Source of the DNA: WLMZ01 sp963732585
GTDB lineage: Bacteria; Actinomycetota; Acidimicrobiia; Acidimicrobiales; Ilumatobacteraceae
Reading direction: 5' to 3'
Assembly (NCBI GenBank): GCA_963732585.1
Contig: CAVSZY010000005.1
Coordinates: 434,001 to 498,000, forward strand
Length of the DNA stretch: 64,000 nucleotides
Each line of letters begins with the position of its first letter. Within the stretch, counting starts at the first letter, position 1. The notes under the pieces are model-generated. The model saw only the letters and a list, made by a program, of their open reading frames with translations, did no database searches and was not told where the DNA came from. Positions 1-7,657 of the stretch are shown here, piece by piece. Position numbers and translations under genes: made by a program.

Positions 1-87
1 CTCGCCGCGTTCCCCGGCAAACGCCGCCGTATGCCCACCGATCCGACCTCGGCGCCGATCCCGAATCTCGAGGTCAGCGGTGTCTGA
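1..87 (+). CDS. ccmF: CcmF-type cytochrome c biogenesis protein, C-terminal end only
   Basis: Only the last 28 codons lie in the window; the gene enters from the left edge and stops with TGA at 85-87. The readable tail (LAAFPGKRRR followed by PTDPTSAPIP) resembles the cytoplasmic tail after the last membrane helix of actinobacterial CcmF/CycK heme lyase subunits. The next gene starts with GTG inside this gene's last codons, as in ccmF-ccmG-ccmH-ccmI operons. The identity rests mainly on this order, because the catalytic WWD and membrane regions are outside the window. Confidence 0.6.
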   Translation, partial: LAAFPGKRRRMPTDPTSAPIPNLEVSGV

Positions 88-670
88 AGCGCTCGATACG
101 GACACGCCGCCGTCGACGCGACGCATCGCCCCGGCCGTGGTCACCATCGTTGCCGTGGTCGCCGCCGGGCTGCTGTGGCTGTTGATCAACGCCCCGACGG
201 GCGAGACGCCCAACGCCGACTCAGCTCTCATCGGGCGCCCGGCACCGAGCGTCGTGACCACGACGATGGCGGGTGAGCCGTTCGACCTCAGCCGCCGCAA
301 GGGCAGTTGGGTGATGCTCAACTTCTTCCAGTCGAGCTGCGTTCCCTGCGTCGAAGAACATCCCCAACTGGTCGAGTTCAACGCCCAACAGCAGGCGCTC
401 GACGGTGATGGCGTCGAGTTCTATTCGGTGATCTGGAACGACCCGCGCGAGGACGTCGAAGCCTTCTTTGCCGACAACGGGGGCGGATGGCCGGTGCTTC
501 ACGACGATGACGCCTCGATCGCCGTTGCCTTTGGAGTCGCCAAGGTGCCGGAAACCTGGCTGGTCAATCCCAACGGATTTGTCGTGCGTCGCCTCATTGG
601 GGCAACGACCGCCGAGCAACTCAGCGCGATGGTCGATATCGAGCGGCAGCGATATCTCGGCGGCCAATGA
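80..670 (+). CDS. ccmG: CcmG/ResA-like membrane-anchored thioredoxin
   Basis: A 196-residue protein with a short cytoplasmic head, one membrane anchor at about residues 18-38 (APAVVTIVAVVAAGLLWLLI) and an exported thioredoxin/TlpA-like domain. The redox motif CVPC (SSCVPCVEEHP) sits near residue 93, and a cis-proline region (KVPETWLVNP) lies near residue 155, as expected of CcmG/DsbE. Family members reduce the apocytochrome c CxxCH thiols before heme attachment, outside the membrane. The GTG start at 80 overlaps the ccmF stop, and the stop overlaps the ccmH start, so the genes are probably translationally coupled. Confidence 0.88.
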   Translation: MSEALDTDTPPSTRRIAPAVVTIVAVVAAGLLWLLINAPTGETPNADSALIGRPAPSVVTTTMAGEPFDLSRRKGSWVMLNFFQSSCVPCVEEHPQLVEFNAQQQALDGDGVEFYSVIWNDPREDVEAFFADNGGGWPVLHDDDASIAVAFGVAKVPETWLVNPNGFVVRRLIGATTAEQLSAMVDIERQRYLGGQ

Positions 671-1162
671 GCAACGATTCGAGAAGCGAACTCAACAGGC
701 GCCTCAAAGGCTGGCCGGGCTGGTGCGCCCTGCTTGTCGTCGTCATCGTCGCCCTGGCCATCGGCACCAACCGTGGCAGCGGGCCATTGACCCACGACGA
801 TCGCGCCGATCGCCTGGCCAAATTGTTGGCTTGCCCAACCTGTGATGGCGAGAGTGTTTTCGAGTCGCAGCGCCGACGCCGCCGACGACCTGCGTCAACA
901 GATCCGCAAGCTGATTGAGGCGGGGGAGAGCGACGACGCCATCGTCGACTACCTGGTCTCGCGCAACGCCCAGATCCTGCTGGTGCCAAAGGCCACCGGT
1001 TTCGACGCCTTGGTGTGGTTCGTGCCAACCATCGTTTTCGCCTGCGCGGTCGGCGGTTTGGCACTGACGTTTCGCCGCTGGTCGTCTCGTCGCGATCCGC
1101 CGCCGAGCGATGACGATCGCGCTCTGGTCGCCGCGGCCCTGGAGGATGAAGCCGCGCAATGA
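667..1162 (+). pseudogene. ccmH: CcmH/CycL-like apocytochrome thiol oxidoreductase, split by a +1 frameshift
   Basis: Frame 1 from the ATG at 667 gives an N-terminal membrane segment and the CcmH redox motif (LLACPTCDGESV), then degenerates into Arg-rich sequence and stops at 918. The continuation is in the next frame from about 860 (SADAADDLRQQIRKLIEAG, then LVPKATGFDALVWFVPTIV with a second membrane helix) and ends at 1162. Removing one base between about 857 (run of four T) and 873 restores a family-length protein with the correct 12-residue spacing from the CxxC block to the helix. The stop overlaps the CcmI start. Because both flanking genes are intact, a sequencing indel is as likely as real loss of function. 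Confidence 0.8.
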
Positions 1163-1890
1163 ACCCGGATCGCCTTGCCGAATTAGAGGAGGAGCGCCGC
1201 TTCCTGCTGCGCTCGCTGTCCGATCTGGAGCGCGAGCGCCAGGCCGGTGATGTCGAAGAACACGACTATCAGACGTTGCGCGACGGCTACACCTCACGAG
1301 CCGCGACGGTGCTGCGGGCAATCGAAGGTGGCCACGCCGCTCTGCCAGCGAAGCCGCAGCGCAAGCGCACCCGATTGGCGGTGACAGCGCTGGCCATCGT
1401 CGCCTTCGGCGCCTTGGCGGGGTGGCTTCTGGCGCGATCGTCGGGCCAACGCCTCATCGGTGACTCGATGACCGGCGACCTGTCGCCCGATCGCATCACG
1501 ACCCTGCTCGCTGAGGCGCGGACCAACCTCGGCAGCGATCCTGCGGTGGCCAGCAATCGATACCTGGAGGTGTTGCAGATCGATCCCGACAACGCCGAGG
1601 CGCAGACCTACACCGGTTGGTTGCTGGCCCTGTCGACGCAAGGCGCTGACGATGCCGCCAACCTGGCGGTCGCCAAGGAGTATCTCACCAAGGCGATCGC
1701 CGACGACCCGAACTACCCCGACCCCCACTGCTTCCTGGCGGTGATCGCCGCCCGCTTCGAGGTGGATCAAGCTGCGGCTGTAGCTCCGGCCCAGGCCTGC
1801 CTCGACAACGATCCACCGACCGAGATGCGCAGCATGATCGCCGCGTTGGTCACCCCGACGGGCGACAGCGTGCCAGCCACCAGCGGTTGA
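1159..1890 (+). CDS. ccmI: CcmI-like cytochrome c biogenesis protein with TPR domain
   Basis: A 243-residue protein. An N-terminal coiled coil (LAELEEERRFLLRSLSDLE), typical of CcmI/CcmH-NrfG proteins, is followed by one membrane helix at about residues 70-90 and TPR-like helices at about 135-225 (NRYLEVLQIDPDNAEAQTY and following). In the family this part chaperones apocytochrome c to the CcmF/CcmH lyase. The ATG at 1159 overlaps the end of the CcmH region by four bases. It is the last gene of the operon; SixA on the opposite strand converges 35 bp downstream, with no convincing hairpin between. Confidence 0.8.
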   Translation: MNPDRLAELEEERRFLLRSLSDLERERQAGDVEEHDYQTLRDGYTSRAATVLRAIEGGHAALPAKPQRKRTRLAVTALAIVAFGALAGWLLARSSGQRLIGDSMTGDLSPDRITTLLAEARTNLGSDPAVASNRYLEVLQIDPDNAEAQTYTGWLLALSTQGADDAANLAVAKEYLTKAIADDPNYPDPHCFLAVIAARFEVDQAAAVAPAQACLDNDPPTEMRSMIAALVTPTGDSVPATSG

Positions 1891-1925
1891 CGCCACGCCC
1901 CTATCGGCGACGTCGTTTCGGCCGG

Positions 1926-2396
1926 TTAGCGAATGTCTGGCGGCGGCCAGGCGGTGGCGGCGGTGAACTCCCCGGTGCCGCTGCGCTCAAGCACCCACAC
2001 CGAACCCTTGGCCCACTGTGGTTCACCGCTGACCACGGCACCGCGGCGAATTAGGCCCTCGATGACCTCGGGGATGATGTTGCCGTGGGTGCAGGCCACA
2101 GCCCCGTCGGGAAGGGTCTGCAGCATGTCGATGGTGTCGATGAACGAGGCATCCTCGGCCAGCAGTTCATCGGCGACGACGTTGCATCCGAGATCGGCGG
2201 CCAGCGGGCCCAGCGTCTCCATGCAGCGCACAAATGGGCTGGCGATGAGGGTGGGCGAGGCGCCGGCGACGATCAACGGGCGCACCAGTTTCTTCGACTG
2301 CTTGCGACCCTTGTTGGACAGCGATCGAAGCCGATCCTCTGGCGACTCGATTCGTTTGCCCGCCTTGGCGTGGCGGACAAGAAAGATTCTCGTCAC
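1926..2396 (-). CDS. sixA: SixA-like histidine phosphatase
   Basis: A 156-residue histidine-phosphatase-superfamily protein. The catalytic RHA motif is at the N-terminus (IFLVRHAKAGKR), the second arginine region is SPFVRCMETLGPL, and the distal catalytic histidine is probably in CTHGNIIPEV. SixA removes phosphate from histidine phosphotransfer domains; the actinobacterial members have mostly unknown substrates. The GTG start overlaps the stop of the DUF4328 gene by four bases (2393-2396), so the two are likely co-translated. The actual substrate is not known from the sequence. Confidence 0.8.
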   Translation of the reverse strand: MTRIFLVRHAKAGKRIESPEDRLRSLSNKGRKQSKKLVRPLIVAGASPTLIASPFVRCMETLGPLAADLGCNVVADELLAEDASFIDTIDMLQTLPDGAVACTHGNIIPEVIEGLIRRGAVVSGEPQWAKGSVWVLERSGTGEFTAATAWPPPDIR

Positions 2397-3169
2397 GCGT
2401 TCTGCTCGCCGGTCAAACGTCGGTGCCGAACAGAGAGTTGCCGAACGATCATGATGAAGGCGACTGCCGCCAGCAATGTGCTGATCGACAACACCGTTTG
2501 GCGCAGGAAATCGTCTTCAAATCTGCGCGCTTGTAGCCGTACCGATTGGTTGCGATCAGCGACTCCTCGCCCAAAGACCAACGTCACCGAGATCAACGGC
2601 ACCAGGCCGTAGAACAGCCACCAGGCGTGGATCAATACCGGCACCCGCACCGCGCCCGGGCTGGCAGTGTTGATTTCGACCTGGTCGGCGCTGGCCCGCC
2701 ACAGATCCTTCAACATCAGGTAGGGGATCACGTAGAGCACGCAGGGCGGCACGAACCACCCCCAGATCGCCCACGACGGCTTCCAATCTCCGACGCGGCC
2801 CATCGCCACGCTGTTGGTCGCCATCCGCCACATCCACAACATCGTCAGCGCGGCGGCTCCGAGGGTGGCGAGCGAGGTCAGCAGGCCGATGCCCAACAGC
2901 GTGTCGAGATCGCCGCCGACGGCATCCTCTAGCGAGGCCGTTTCTCCACGGGCGAAATCGCGGATGTTGTCGCGAAAGGAAAAGTTCAGCGCCAGCGAGA
3001 CGAGCCCGAGAGCGACGATCATGCCGAGTGTCAGCACCAATGCCCAGCTGACCTTGCCGATTGCCAATGTTCGCAACGCCTGGTAGCTGCCCGGTGGGGG
3101 TGGCGGTGGTGGCGGTGGTGGCGGGGTAAATCGTGGAATGGACGTCGGCGGAAGGTCCGATTGGCTCAC
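2393..3169 (-). CDS. DUF4328-type polytopic membrane protein with poly-proline head
   Basis: A 258-residue protein. A low-complexity head carries about 11 consecutive prolines at residues 16-26. Membrane segments follow at about 40-62, 90-115, 130-155 (with Trp-rich WAIWGWFVPP, typical of DUF4328), 175-195 and 225-245. DUF4328 proteins have no assigned biochemical role. The uninterrupted prolines should require EF-P for efficient translation, and on the DNA they appear as a GGTGGC-like repeat at about 3100-3125. GTG start; overlaps the downstream sixA start. Confidence 0.65.
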   Translation of the reverse strand: MSQSDLPPTSIPRFTPPPPPPPPPPPGSYQALRTLAIGKVSWALVLTLGMIVALGLVSLALNFSFRDNIRDFARGETASLEDAVGGDLDTLLGIGLLTSLATLGAAALTMLWMWRMATNSVAMGRVGDWKPSWAIWGWFVPPCVLYVIPYLMLKDLWRASADQVEINTASPGAVRVPVLIHAWWLFYGLVPLISVTLVFGRGVADRNQSVRLQARRFEDDFLRQTVLSISTLLAAVAFIMIVRQLSVRHRRLTGEQNA

Positions 3170-3182
3170 GCTTCGGGTCCGA

Positions 3183-3938
3183 TCAGAACGACGTCACGCA
3201 GAACGTGTCACCTTGCGGCAACGAAGACTCGGTCGAGGGGTCGGTATCGCCGTACAGGGTCTCCAGCATGCCTTTGACCATACCCCGGTCGACGGCACAG
3301 ATCACCGGGTGTTCGATGGCAACGTCGCCGAATGGGCAGTGGTTGTTGACGATGCGCAGTTGGTTGTTGCGCTGGTCGGTGTGCGCCGCAAACCCGTGAG
3401 CCGTCAGTGCGTCGGCAACGGCGTGCAAGGCGGACCGGAACGACCGCTGCACCTTGTCGCCGAGCGGGCCGTGCTCGGCGGCATCGTGCCCGCCGAGCGC
3501 TTCGGCCATCGTCCGCCCATAATCGATACCGACCTGTTCGGCCATCGCCTCGGCCTGTTCACGCGGCAACATCGACAATGTGCGTCCCAACAGGGTCAAC
3601 ACCAGGTCGTCACTGCGCACCGGGAATTCAAGCGGCGCGGCCTCAGCGGCGACCCGGTAGTGCTTCGATGGCCGCCCGGCGCCACCGGTGTGACGCCCGA
3701 CGGCGACGTCGGCGTAGCCACCGCTGGCCAGCTTGTCGAGGTGATGGCGAGCGACGTTGGGATGCAGCCCGAAGTGCTCGGCGACCTGTGCTGCGGTGAC
3801 ACCTTCGTCGCCGTGCTCGCGAGTGAAGAGATAGATGGAGCGCCGAGTCGGATCGCCAAAGGCCGACGTAATCGCCGACACCTGCGCGCTGAAGGCCCCT
3901 GGGGTCATCGCTTCGCGAGTGGGTGCGTGAGAGGCCAC
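3183..3938 (-). CDS. SufR-like winged-helix regulator with C-terminal cysteines
   Basis: A 251-residue protein with an ArsR/MarR-like winged helix at about residues 20-85 (FGDPTRRSIYLFTREH, VAEHFGLHPNVARHHLDKL), including a GRPSKHYRV wing, and a C-terminal ligand domain. The C-terminus has Cys-x12-Cys (CPFGDVAIEHPVIC) and a last Cys near the end (DTFCVTSF), the pattern of Fe-S-sensing SufR-type regulators. It is divergent from mrp, a Fe-S carrier gene, across about 59 bp, so control of Fe-S assembly is a reasonable inference. Related ArsR-type regulators with C-terminal cysteines but other ligands cannot be excluded. GTG start at 3938. Confidence 0.65.
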   Translation of the reverse strand: MASHAPTREAMTPGAFSAQVSAITSAFGDPTRRSIYLFTREHGDEGVTAAQVAEHFGLHPNVARHHLDKLASGGYADVAVGRHTGGAGRPSKHYRVAAEAAPLEFPVRSDDLVLTLLGRTLSMLPREQAEAMAEQVGIDYGRTMAEALGGHDAAEHGPLGDKVQRSFRSALHAVADALTAHGFAAHTDQRNNQLRIVNNHCPFGDVAIEHPVICAVDRGMVKGMLETLYGDTDPSTESSLPQGDTFCVTSF

Positions 3939-3997
3939 GCCGGTATTCTACCTATCTGCGTAGTGGTAATTCGATCACGACCGGGCTGAGGAGCGAC
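3939..3997. promoter_or_regulatory. Divergent promoter/operator region between SufR-like gene and mrp
   Basis: This 59-bp spacer must hold promoters for both genes. It contains an imperfect inverted repeat around 3945-3970 (ATTCTACC facing GTAGTGGTAAT) that could be the regulator's operator, and the mrp ribosome site GAGGAG at 3988-3993. No strong -35/-10 pair is visible. The operator is an inference. Confidence 0.35.
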
Positions 3998-5137
3998 ATG
4001 CCGACATCAGAGCAGATCATCGAGGCCTTGCGTCCCGTTGAAGACCCGGAGTTGCACCGCTCCATCGTCGATCTCGGCATGGTGCGGCGCGCCGAGCCGC
4101 AAGCGGATGGCTCGGTCGACGTGCTTATCGCCCTGACGGTCGCTGGCTGCCCGCTGCGCAACGAAATCCAAAACCGGGTCACCGGCGCGCTCTTGCCGCT
4201 CGGGGTCAGCGCCGTCAACTTGGAGTTCACGGTGATGACCGATCGCGAACGCGAGCAACTTCGCGAAAAATTGCACGGCAGCCCAGGCGCCACCGCCGGT
4301 TCCGGTCAAGCTCACGGCCACGCCGAAGGGCGGGCGATCCCCTTCGCCGCTCCGGGCTCGAAGACCCGACCCATCCTCATCGCCTCCGGCAAGGGCGGCG
4401 TCGGCAAGAGCAGCGTCACCACCAACGTCGCTGTGGCCTTGGCCGCCCAGGGCTACAGCGTCGGTGTCGTCGACGCCGACATCTATGGCTACAGCATCCC
4501 GCGCATGCTCGGTACCGACCGTGAGCCGGTGGTCATCGACCAGATGCTGCTCCCGCCCGAGGCTTGGGGCGTGCGTTGCATCTCCATCGGCTATTTCGTC
4601 CCGGAGGGTCAGGCGGTTATCTGGCGTGGCCCGATGTTGCACAAGGCCCTTGAGCAATTCCTCACCGACGTGTTTTGGGATGAGCCCGACTTCTTGTTGA
4701 TCGATATGCCGCCTGGTACCGGAGATATCGCCTTGTCGCTCAGCCAGTATTTACCGCGCGCCGAGGTCTTCATCGTCACCACCCCGCAGCCGGCGGCGCA
4801 GAAGGTGGCCAGGTTGTCGGCGGCGATGGCCGCCAAGGTCAACCTGCCGGTGCGCGGCGTGATCGAGAACATGAGCTGGTTCACGGGCGACGATGGCAAG
4901 CGCTACGAGATCTTCGGTTCCGGCGGCGGCCAGCACCTGGCCGATGAGCTCGGCGTGCCGCTGCTCGGCCAGCTGCCGCTCGTTCCGGCATTGCGCGAAG
5001 GCGGCGACGATGGTCGCCCGATCGCCGCCGTGGACCCCGACAGCGAAGCAGGCCAGCTGTTCCACGAAATCGCCCGGCGGATCGCCGTCGATATGAAATC
5101 GAAGAAGGTCTACAGCTCGGCGCTCAAAGTCAACTGA
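3998..5137 (+). CDS. mrp: Mrp/ApbC-type Fe-S cluster carrier P-loop ATPase
   Basis: 379 residues. An N-terminal FeS_assembly_P/DUF59 domain occupies about residues 1-85 (VEDPELHRSIVDLGMV). The MinD-like ATPase starts with SGKGGVGKSSVTTN near 130 and carries Walker B LLIDMPPGTGD near 230. Family members bind and transfer Fe-S clusters. The CxxC pair common near the C-terminus of ApbC/Nbp35 is absent: the equivalent stretch reads ENMSWFTGDDGKRYEIFG. Start chosen at ATG 3998, not the longer in-frame start at 3923, because GAGGAG lies 4 bases upstream and the DUF59 domain begins there. Confidence 0.88.
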   Translation: MPTSEQIIEALRPVEDPELHRSIVDLGMVRRAEPQADGSVDVLIALTVAGCPLRNEIQNRVTGALLPLGVSAVNLEFTVMTDREREQLREKLHGSPGATAGSGQAHGHAEGRAIPFAAPGSKTRPILIASGKGGVGKSSVTTNVAVALAAQGYSVGVVDADIYGYSIPRMLGTDREPVVIDQMLLPPEAWGVRCISIGYFVPEGQAVIWRGPMLHKALEQFLTDVFWDEPDFLLIDMPPGTGDIALSLSQYLPRAEVFIVTTPQPAAQKVARLSAAMAAKVNLPVRGVIENMSWFTGDDGKRYEIFGSGGGQHLADELGVPLLGQLPLVPALREGGDDGRPIAAVDPDSEAGQLFHEIARRIAVDMKSKKVYSSALKVN

Positions 5138-5141
5138 GTTC

Positions 5142-5169
5142 TTGTCACGAAATATTTCACCGGTATGAA
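5142..5169 (+). promoter_or_regulatory. Candidate promoter upstream of the GACC repeat gene
   Basis: TTGTCA at 5142-5147, a 16-base spacer and TATGAA at 5164-5169 form a good sigma70/HrdB-like promoter. It would start transcription near 5176, about 33 bases before the ATG at 5209. It lies just downstream of mrp and points into the repeat locus. Confidence 0.5.
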
Positions 5170-5208
5170 ATCTGCGGTGACCGGAACGATTGTCAGTAAC
5201 TTCGCTCT

Positions 5209-6445
5209 ATGACCGACCGACCGACCGACCGACCGACCGACCGACCGACCGACCGACCGACCGACCGACCGACCGACCGACCGACCGACCGTAATCTCGT
5301 ACCTGGATTCACCCAGCGTCACGAAGTCGTGGGCCTCGCCGGATGAGATTCGGGTCGACGGCTGGATCGCGTACTCCGGCAACGAACAACCGACCATCAG
5401 TTTCAGCGACCCGGTGGTCGGCAGGCTCACTGCGTTGCATCGATATGAGCGTCCAGATGTCACGGCGACCTACGGTCTGCAGGCCTTCGGATTTACCGCG
5501 ACCTTGGCTGCTGCCTCGCTCCGCGGACGCTCGGCCAACATCGCCGTGCGTCTCGGCCACGTGGAGACAGAAATCGAGGTTCCCACCGTGGACTGGTACC
5601 TCGACGAAGAGGAGCGCCGCTCCAGAAAGCACGCGAAGATTCGTGAGGTTCTTCGGTGTCCGTCGTGTACCGGGCCGGGATTGGTTGCCGACGGAAGGGG
5701 CAGTCTGCGTTGCGATACCTGCGACGGCGAGTTCCCCTATGACGGTCGGCGATTCGACTTTCTCCCGGCGTCGTTGCGTGAGGAGTTTGCGATCGTCGAC
5801 ACGGCCAACGTCTCGTCAAACTCCTACGACGGCGAGATGATCAATCTGATCCATCGCTACCACGATGGCTTGATCCTCGACTGCGGAGCCGGGAGCCAGT
5901 CGACGTACTACCCCAATGTCGTCAATCTCGAAGTCGTTGCCTATCCGAGCACTGATGTACTCGCCGTCGGCGAGCGTCTTCCCTTCGCCGACGAGACCTT
6001 CGATGTTGTTGCCTCGTTCGCCGTTCTTGAGCACGTGCGCGACCCGTTCGTCTGCGCCGCCGAGATCACCAGGGTCCTCAAACCTGGCGGGTTGTTGTAC
6101 TGCCAGGTTCCATTTCTGCAGCCGGTGCACGCCTACCCGAACCACTACTACAACATGACGCAACAAGGTCTCAACGCGTTGTTTCCGAACCTTGTGCCTG
6201 ACAGGACCGGCGTCATCACCTTCGGCCAGCCGATCTTTTCCGTGTCGTGGATGCTGAACATCTAGGCCAACGGTTTGCCCGAGGCAGACAGAGCGCGATT
6301 CGAGTCGATGACCGTGGCCGATCTGATGCAATCTCCGAGCGCTCGACTCGGAGACCGTTTCATCACCGAACTCTCGTCGGCGGCGAGAGCCGACCTGGCA
6401 AGCGTGAACTTTCTCTATGCGTCAAAGCCGCTCCGAGGCGAATGA
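5209..6445 (+). pseudogene. Class I SAM methyltransferase of glycan-gene type, out of frame with its ATG and with an internal TAG
   Basis: The coding frame (codons such as 5291 GTA) is open from just after 5212. It encodes a beta-sandwich-like N-terminal region (LDSPSVTKSW, IRVDGWIAYSG), a CxxC...CxxC zinc ribbon (LRCPSC and LRCDTC), then a methyltransferase fold (GLILDCGAGSQS motif I, FAVLEHVRDP, RVLKPGGLLYCQVPF). There is no start codon in this frame before GTG 5414, which would cut into the N-terminal domain. The ATG at 5209 enters via the GACC repeat but is in another frame at 20 copies and stops at 5344; 19 or 22 copies would join them. The frame also meets TAG at 6263-6265, yet family-like sequence (ANGLPEADRARFESMTVADL) continues to TGA 6443. 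The minimal uninterrupted piece is 5414-6265. Confidence 0.75.
5211..5290 (+). repeat. Tetranucleotide microsatellite (GACC) x 20
   Basis: Eighty bases of perfect GACC units, starting on the G of an ATG at 5209-5211 and ending just before GTAATC. In the ATG frame it encodes Thr-Asp-Arg-Pro repeats. The unit is not a multiple of three, so gain or loss of one copy shifts the downstream reading frame; perfect tracts of this length are prone to slipped-strand mispairing. Confidence 0.97.
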
Positions 6446-6481
6446 GCCGTCCGTTCTTCGGGTAACCTGTAGACTGATTGT

Positions 6482-6727
6482 ATGACATTGGCATCTACAA
6501 CAATTCGAGTCAGCGTGGAGCAGCGGGAGCGTTTGCGACGGCTTGCCGAACAGCAGCAGGCGACGATGGCCGACACGCTGGACGCCGCGATCGAAGCCCT
6601 TCGGCGTCAGCATTTCTACGACGAGATGGCCAAGTCCGAAACCCGGCTGAGATCAGACCCAAGTATGTGGTCCGAATATCTCGACGAACGTGATGCCTGG
6701 CTCAACCCTGACTCCGCTCTAGCATGA
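6482..6727 (+). CDS. MazE-like ribbon-helix-helix antitoxin
   Basis: An 81-residue protein. A short beta strand (STTIRVSVEQRERL) followed by helices (LAEQQQATMADTLDAAIEAL) fits the ribbon-helix-helix DNA-binding fold of type II antitoxins. The acidic and aromatic C-terminus (MWSEYLDERDAWLNPDS) is the likely toxin-binding tail. It overlaps the MazF start by four bases (6724-6727). There is no clear Shine-Dalgarno; a TAGACT -10-like box at 6470-6475 lies six bases before the ATG, which suggests a leaderless transcript. Autoregulation is expected for the family. Confidence 0.8.
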   Translation: MTLASTTIRVSVEQRERLRRLAEQQQATMADTLDAAIEALRRQHFYDEMAKSETRLRSDPSMWSEYLDERDAWLNPDSALA

Positions 6728-7062
6728 ACTTTGGCGACATTGTCACGGTCGACTTCGGAACGCCGATCGGGTCTGAAGCTGGGTTTACCCGTCCGGCCGT
6801 TCTCGTAACCGCCGACGCTTTCCTGCGTTTTCGCCCAGCGACGGTGTTTGCCGTGCCCCTCACCTCAACTCGGCGCATGTTTCCGAGCCATATCACCATC
6901 GAGCCCGATGTCCTCAACAAGCTGGACATCACCAGTTGGGCGCTCGTAGAACAGCTCAGGGCGGTTGCGGTCGAGCGCTGTTCGTCGGCAATAGGCAACG
7001 TCGGTCCACTGGTCGCGCACCAGATCCTTGACATTCTGGCCATGATCACCGGGATGCCCTGA
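6724..7062 (+). CDS. MazF/PemK-family endoribonuclease toxin
   Basis: 112 residues, normal length. It has the MazF fold markers: an N-terminal GDIVTVDFG strand, the RPAVLVTAD segment with the conserved Arg-Pro, VFAVPLTSTRR, and a C-terminal QLRAVAVERCSSAIG region. Family members cut single-stranded mRNA at short motifs. It is translationally coupled to the antitoxin by a 4-base overlap. The pair sits next to the repeat-bearing methyltransferase in a patch with several accessory features. Confidence 0.85.
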   Translation: MNFGDIVTVDFGTPIGSEAGFTRPAVLVTADAFLRFRPATVFAVPLTSTRRMFPSHITIEPDVLNKLDITSWALVEQLRAVAVERCSSAIGNVGPLVAHQILDILAMITGMP

Positions 7063-7381
7063 CAGGAGCACCTTGGAGTGGCGATGTCAAGACGCCGCGG
7101 GTGACCCTGCCCTCCATCGCCACGCTGCTGCGTCGATAGCGACGGACCTAGACATCCTTGACGCTCCTGCGTACCTTGTCGGATCGTTGCTGGCCACCCA
7201 TAAGGGAGGGCCGGCCAAGACTGCAGTCTTGATTCTCCGAGACGGCATCTTGCTCGCAGGCGTGGCCATTGAGTCACCCGACTTGCCACCCACGATGCTG
7301 CGGAGTTCATGGCGGTTTGACAGCGGAACGGTTCATGCCCCGTAGCATGGAATGCGCAACCCTGCTGGAAAGGACATCCTT
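7063..7381. other. Intergenic stretch with a perfect 16-bp palindrome
   Basis: No convincing gene. A TTG-started 90-codon frame (7073-7345) exists but has no ribosome site or recognisable domain. GTGGCGATG at 7078-7086 pairs with CATCGCCAC at 7115-7123 (9-bp stem, long loop) and could end the mazEF transcript. CAAGACTGCAGTCTTG at 7216-7231 is a perfect 16-bp palindrome and could be an operator. Confidence 0.4.
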
Positions 7382-7615
7382 GTGGACGTACGCATTGGCG
7401 TCACCCAAGCCACGCGCGAGATCAACATCGAACTCGCCGAAGGCGTCGATCGCGACGAGATCAAGGCCAAGGCCGAAGCTGCCCTGGCAGGTGCGGTCGA
7501 CGTCCTGTGGCTGACCGACAAAAAGGGTCGCGACGTCGGCGTTGCCGCAGCGAAGATCGCCTACATCGAGGTGGGCAGCTCCGACAGCGAGCGGCGCATA
7601 GGTTTTGGCGGCTGA
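7382..7615 (+). CDS. DUF3107 family protein
   Basis: A 77-residue protein matching the actinobacterial DUF3107 pattern: MDVRIGVTQATREINIEL at the start, a central VDRDEIKAKAEAALAG helix and a VAAAKIAYIEVG end strand. Function unknown. I chose the GTG at 7382 over the ATG at 7352 because GGAAAGGA lies just upstream of the GTG and family members begin with DVRIGV. It precedes the ArsA-like ATPase pair. Confidence 0.75.
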   Translation: MDVRIGVTQATREINIELAEGVDRDEIKAKAEAALAGAVDVLWLTDKKGRDVGVAAAKIAYIEVGSSDSERRIGFGG

Positions 7616-7657
7616 GCGAGCGACGCTCCAGCACGCTGAGCGGCTGACAGCCAGCTG

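Noticed and set aside
3138..3989. 283-codon plus-strand frame over the SufR-like gene
   Set aside because: Shadow of the minus-strand regulator, which has a clear HTH and cysteine pattern.
5110..5463. Minus-strand frame encoding repeated Gly-Arg-Ser-Val
   Set aside because: Produced by the GACC repeat read in reverse; no start context, and plus-strand homology is clear.
7073..7345. 90-codon TTG-start frame
   Set aside because: No ribosome site or recognisable domain; overlaps an inverted repeat and a palindrome.
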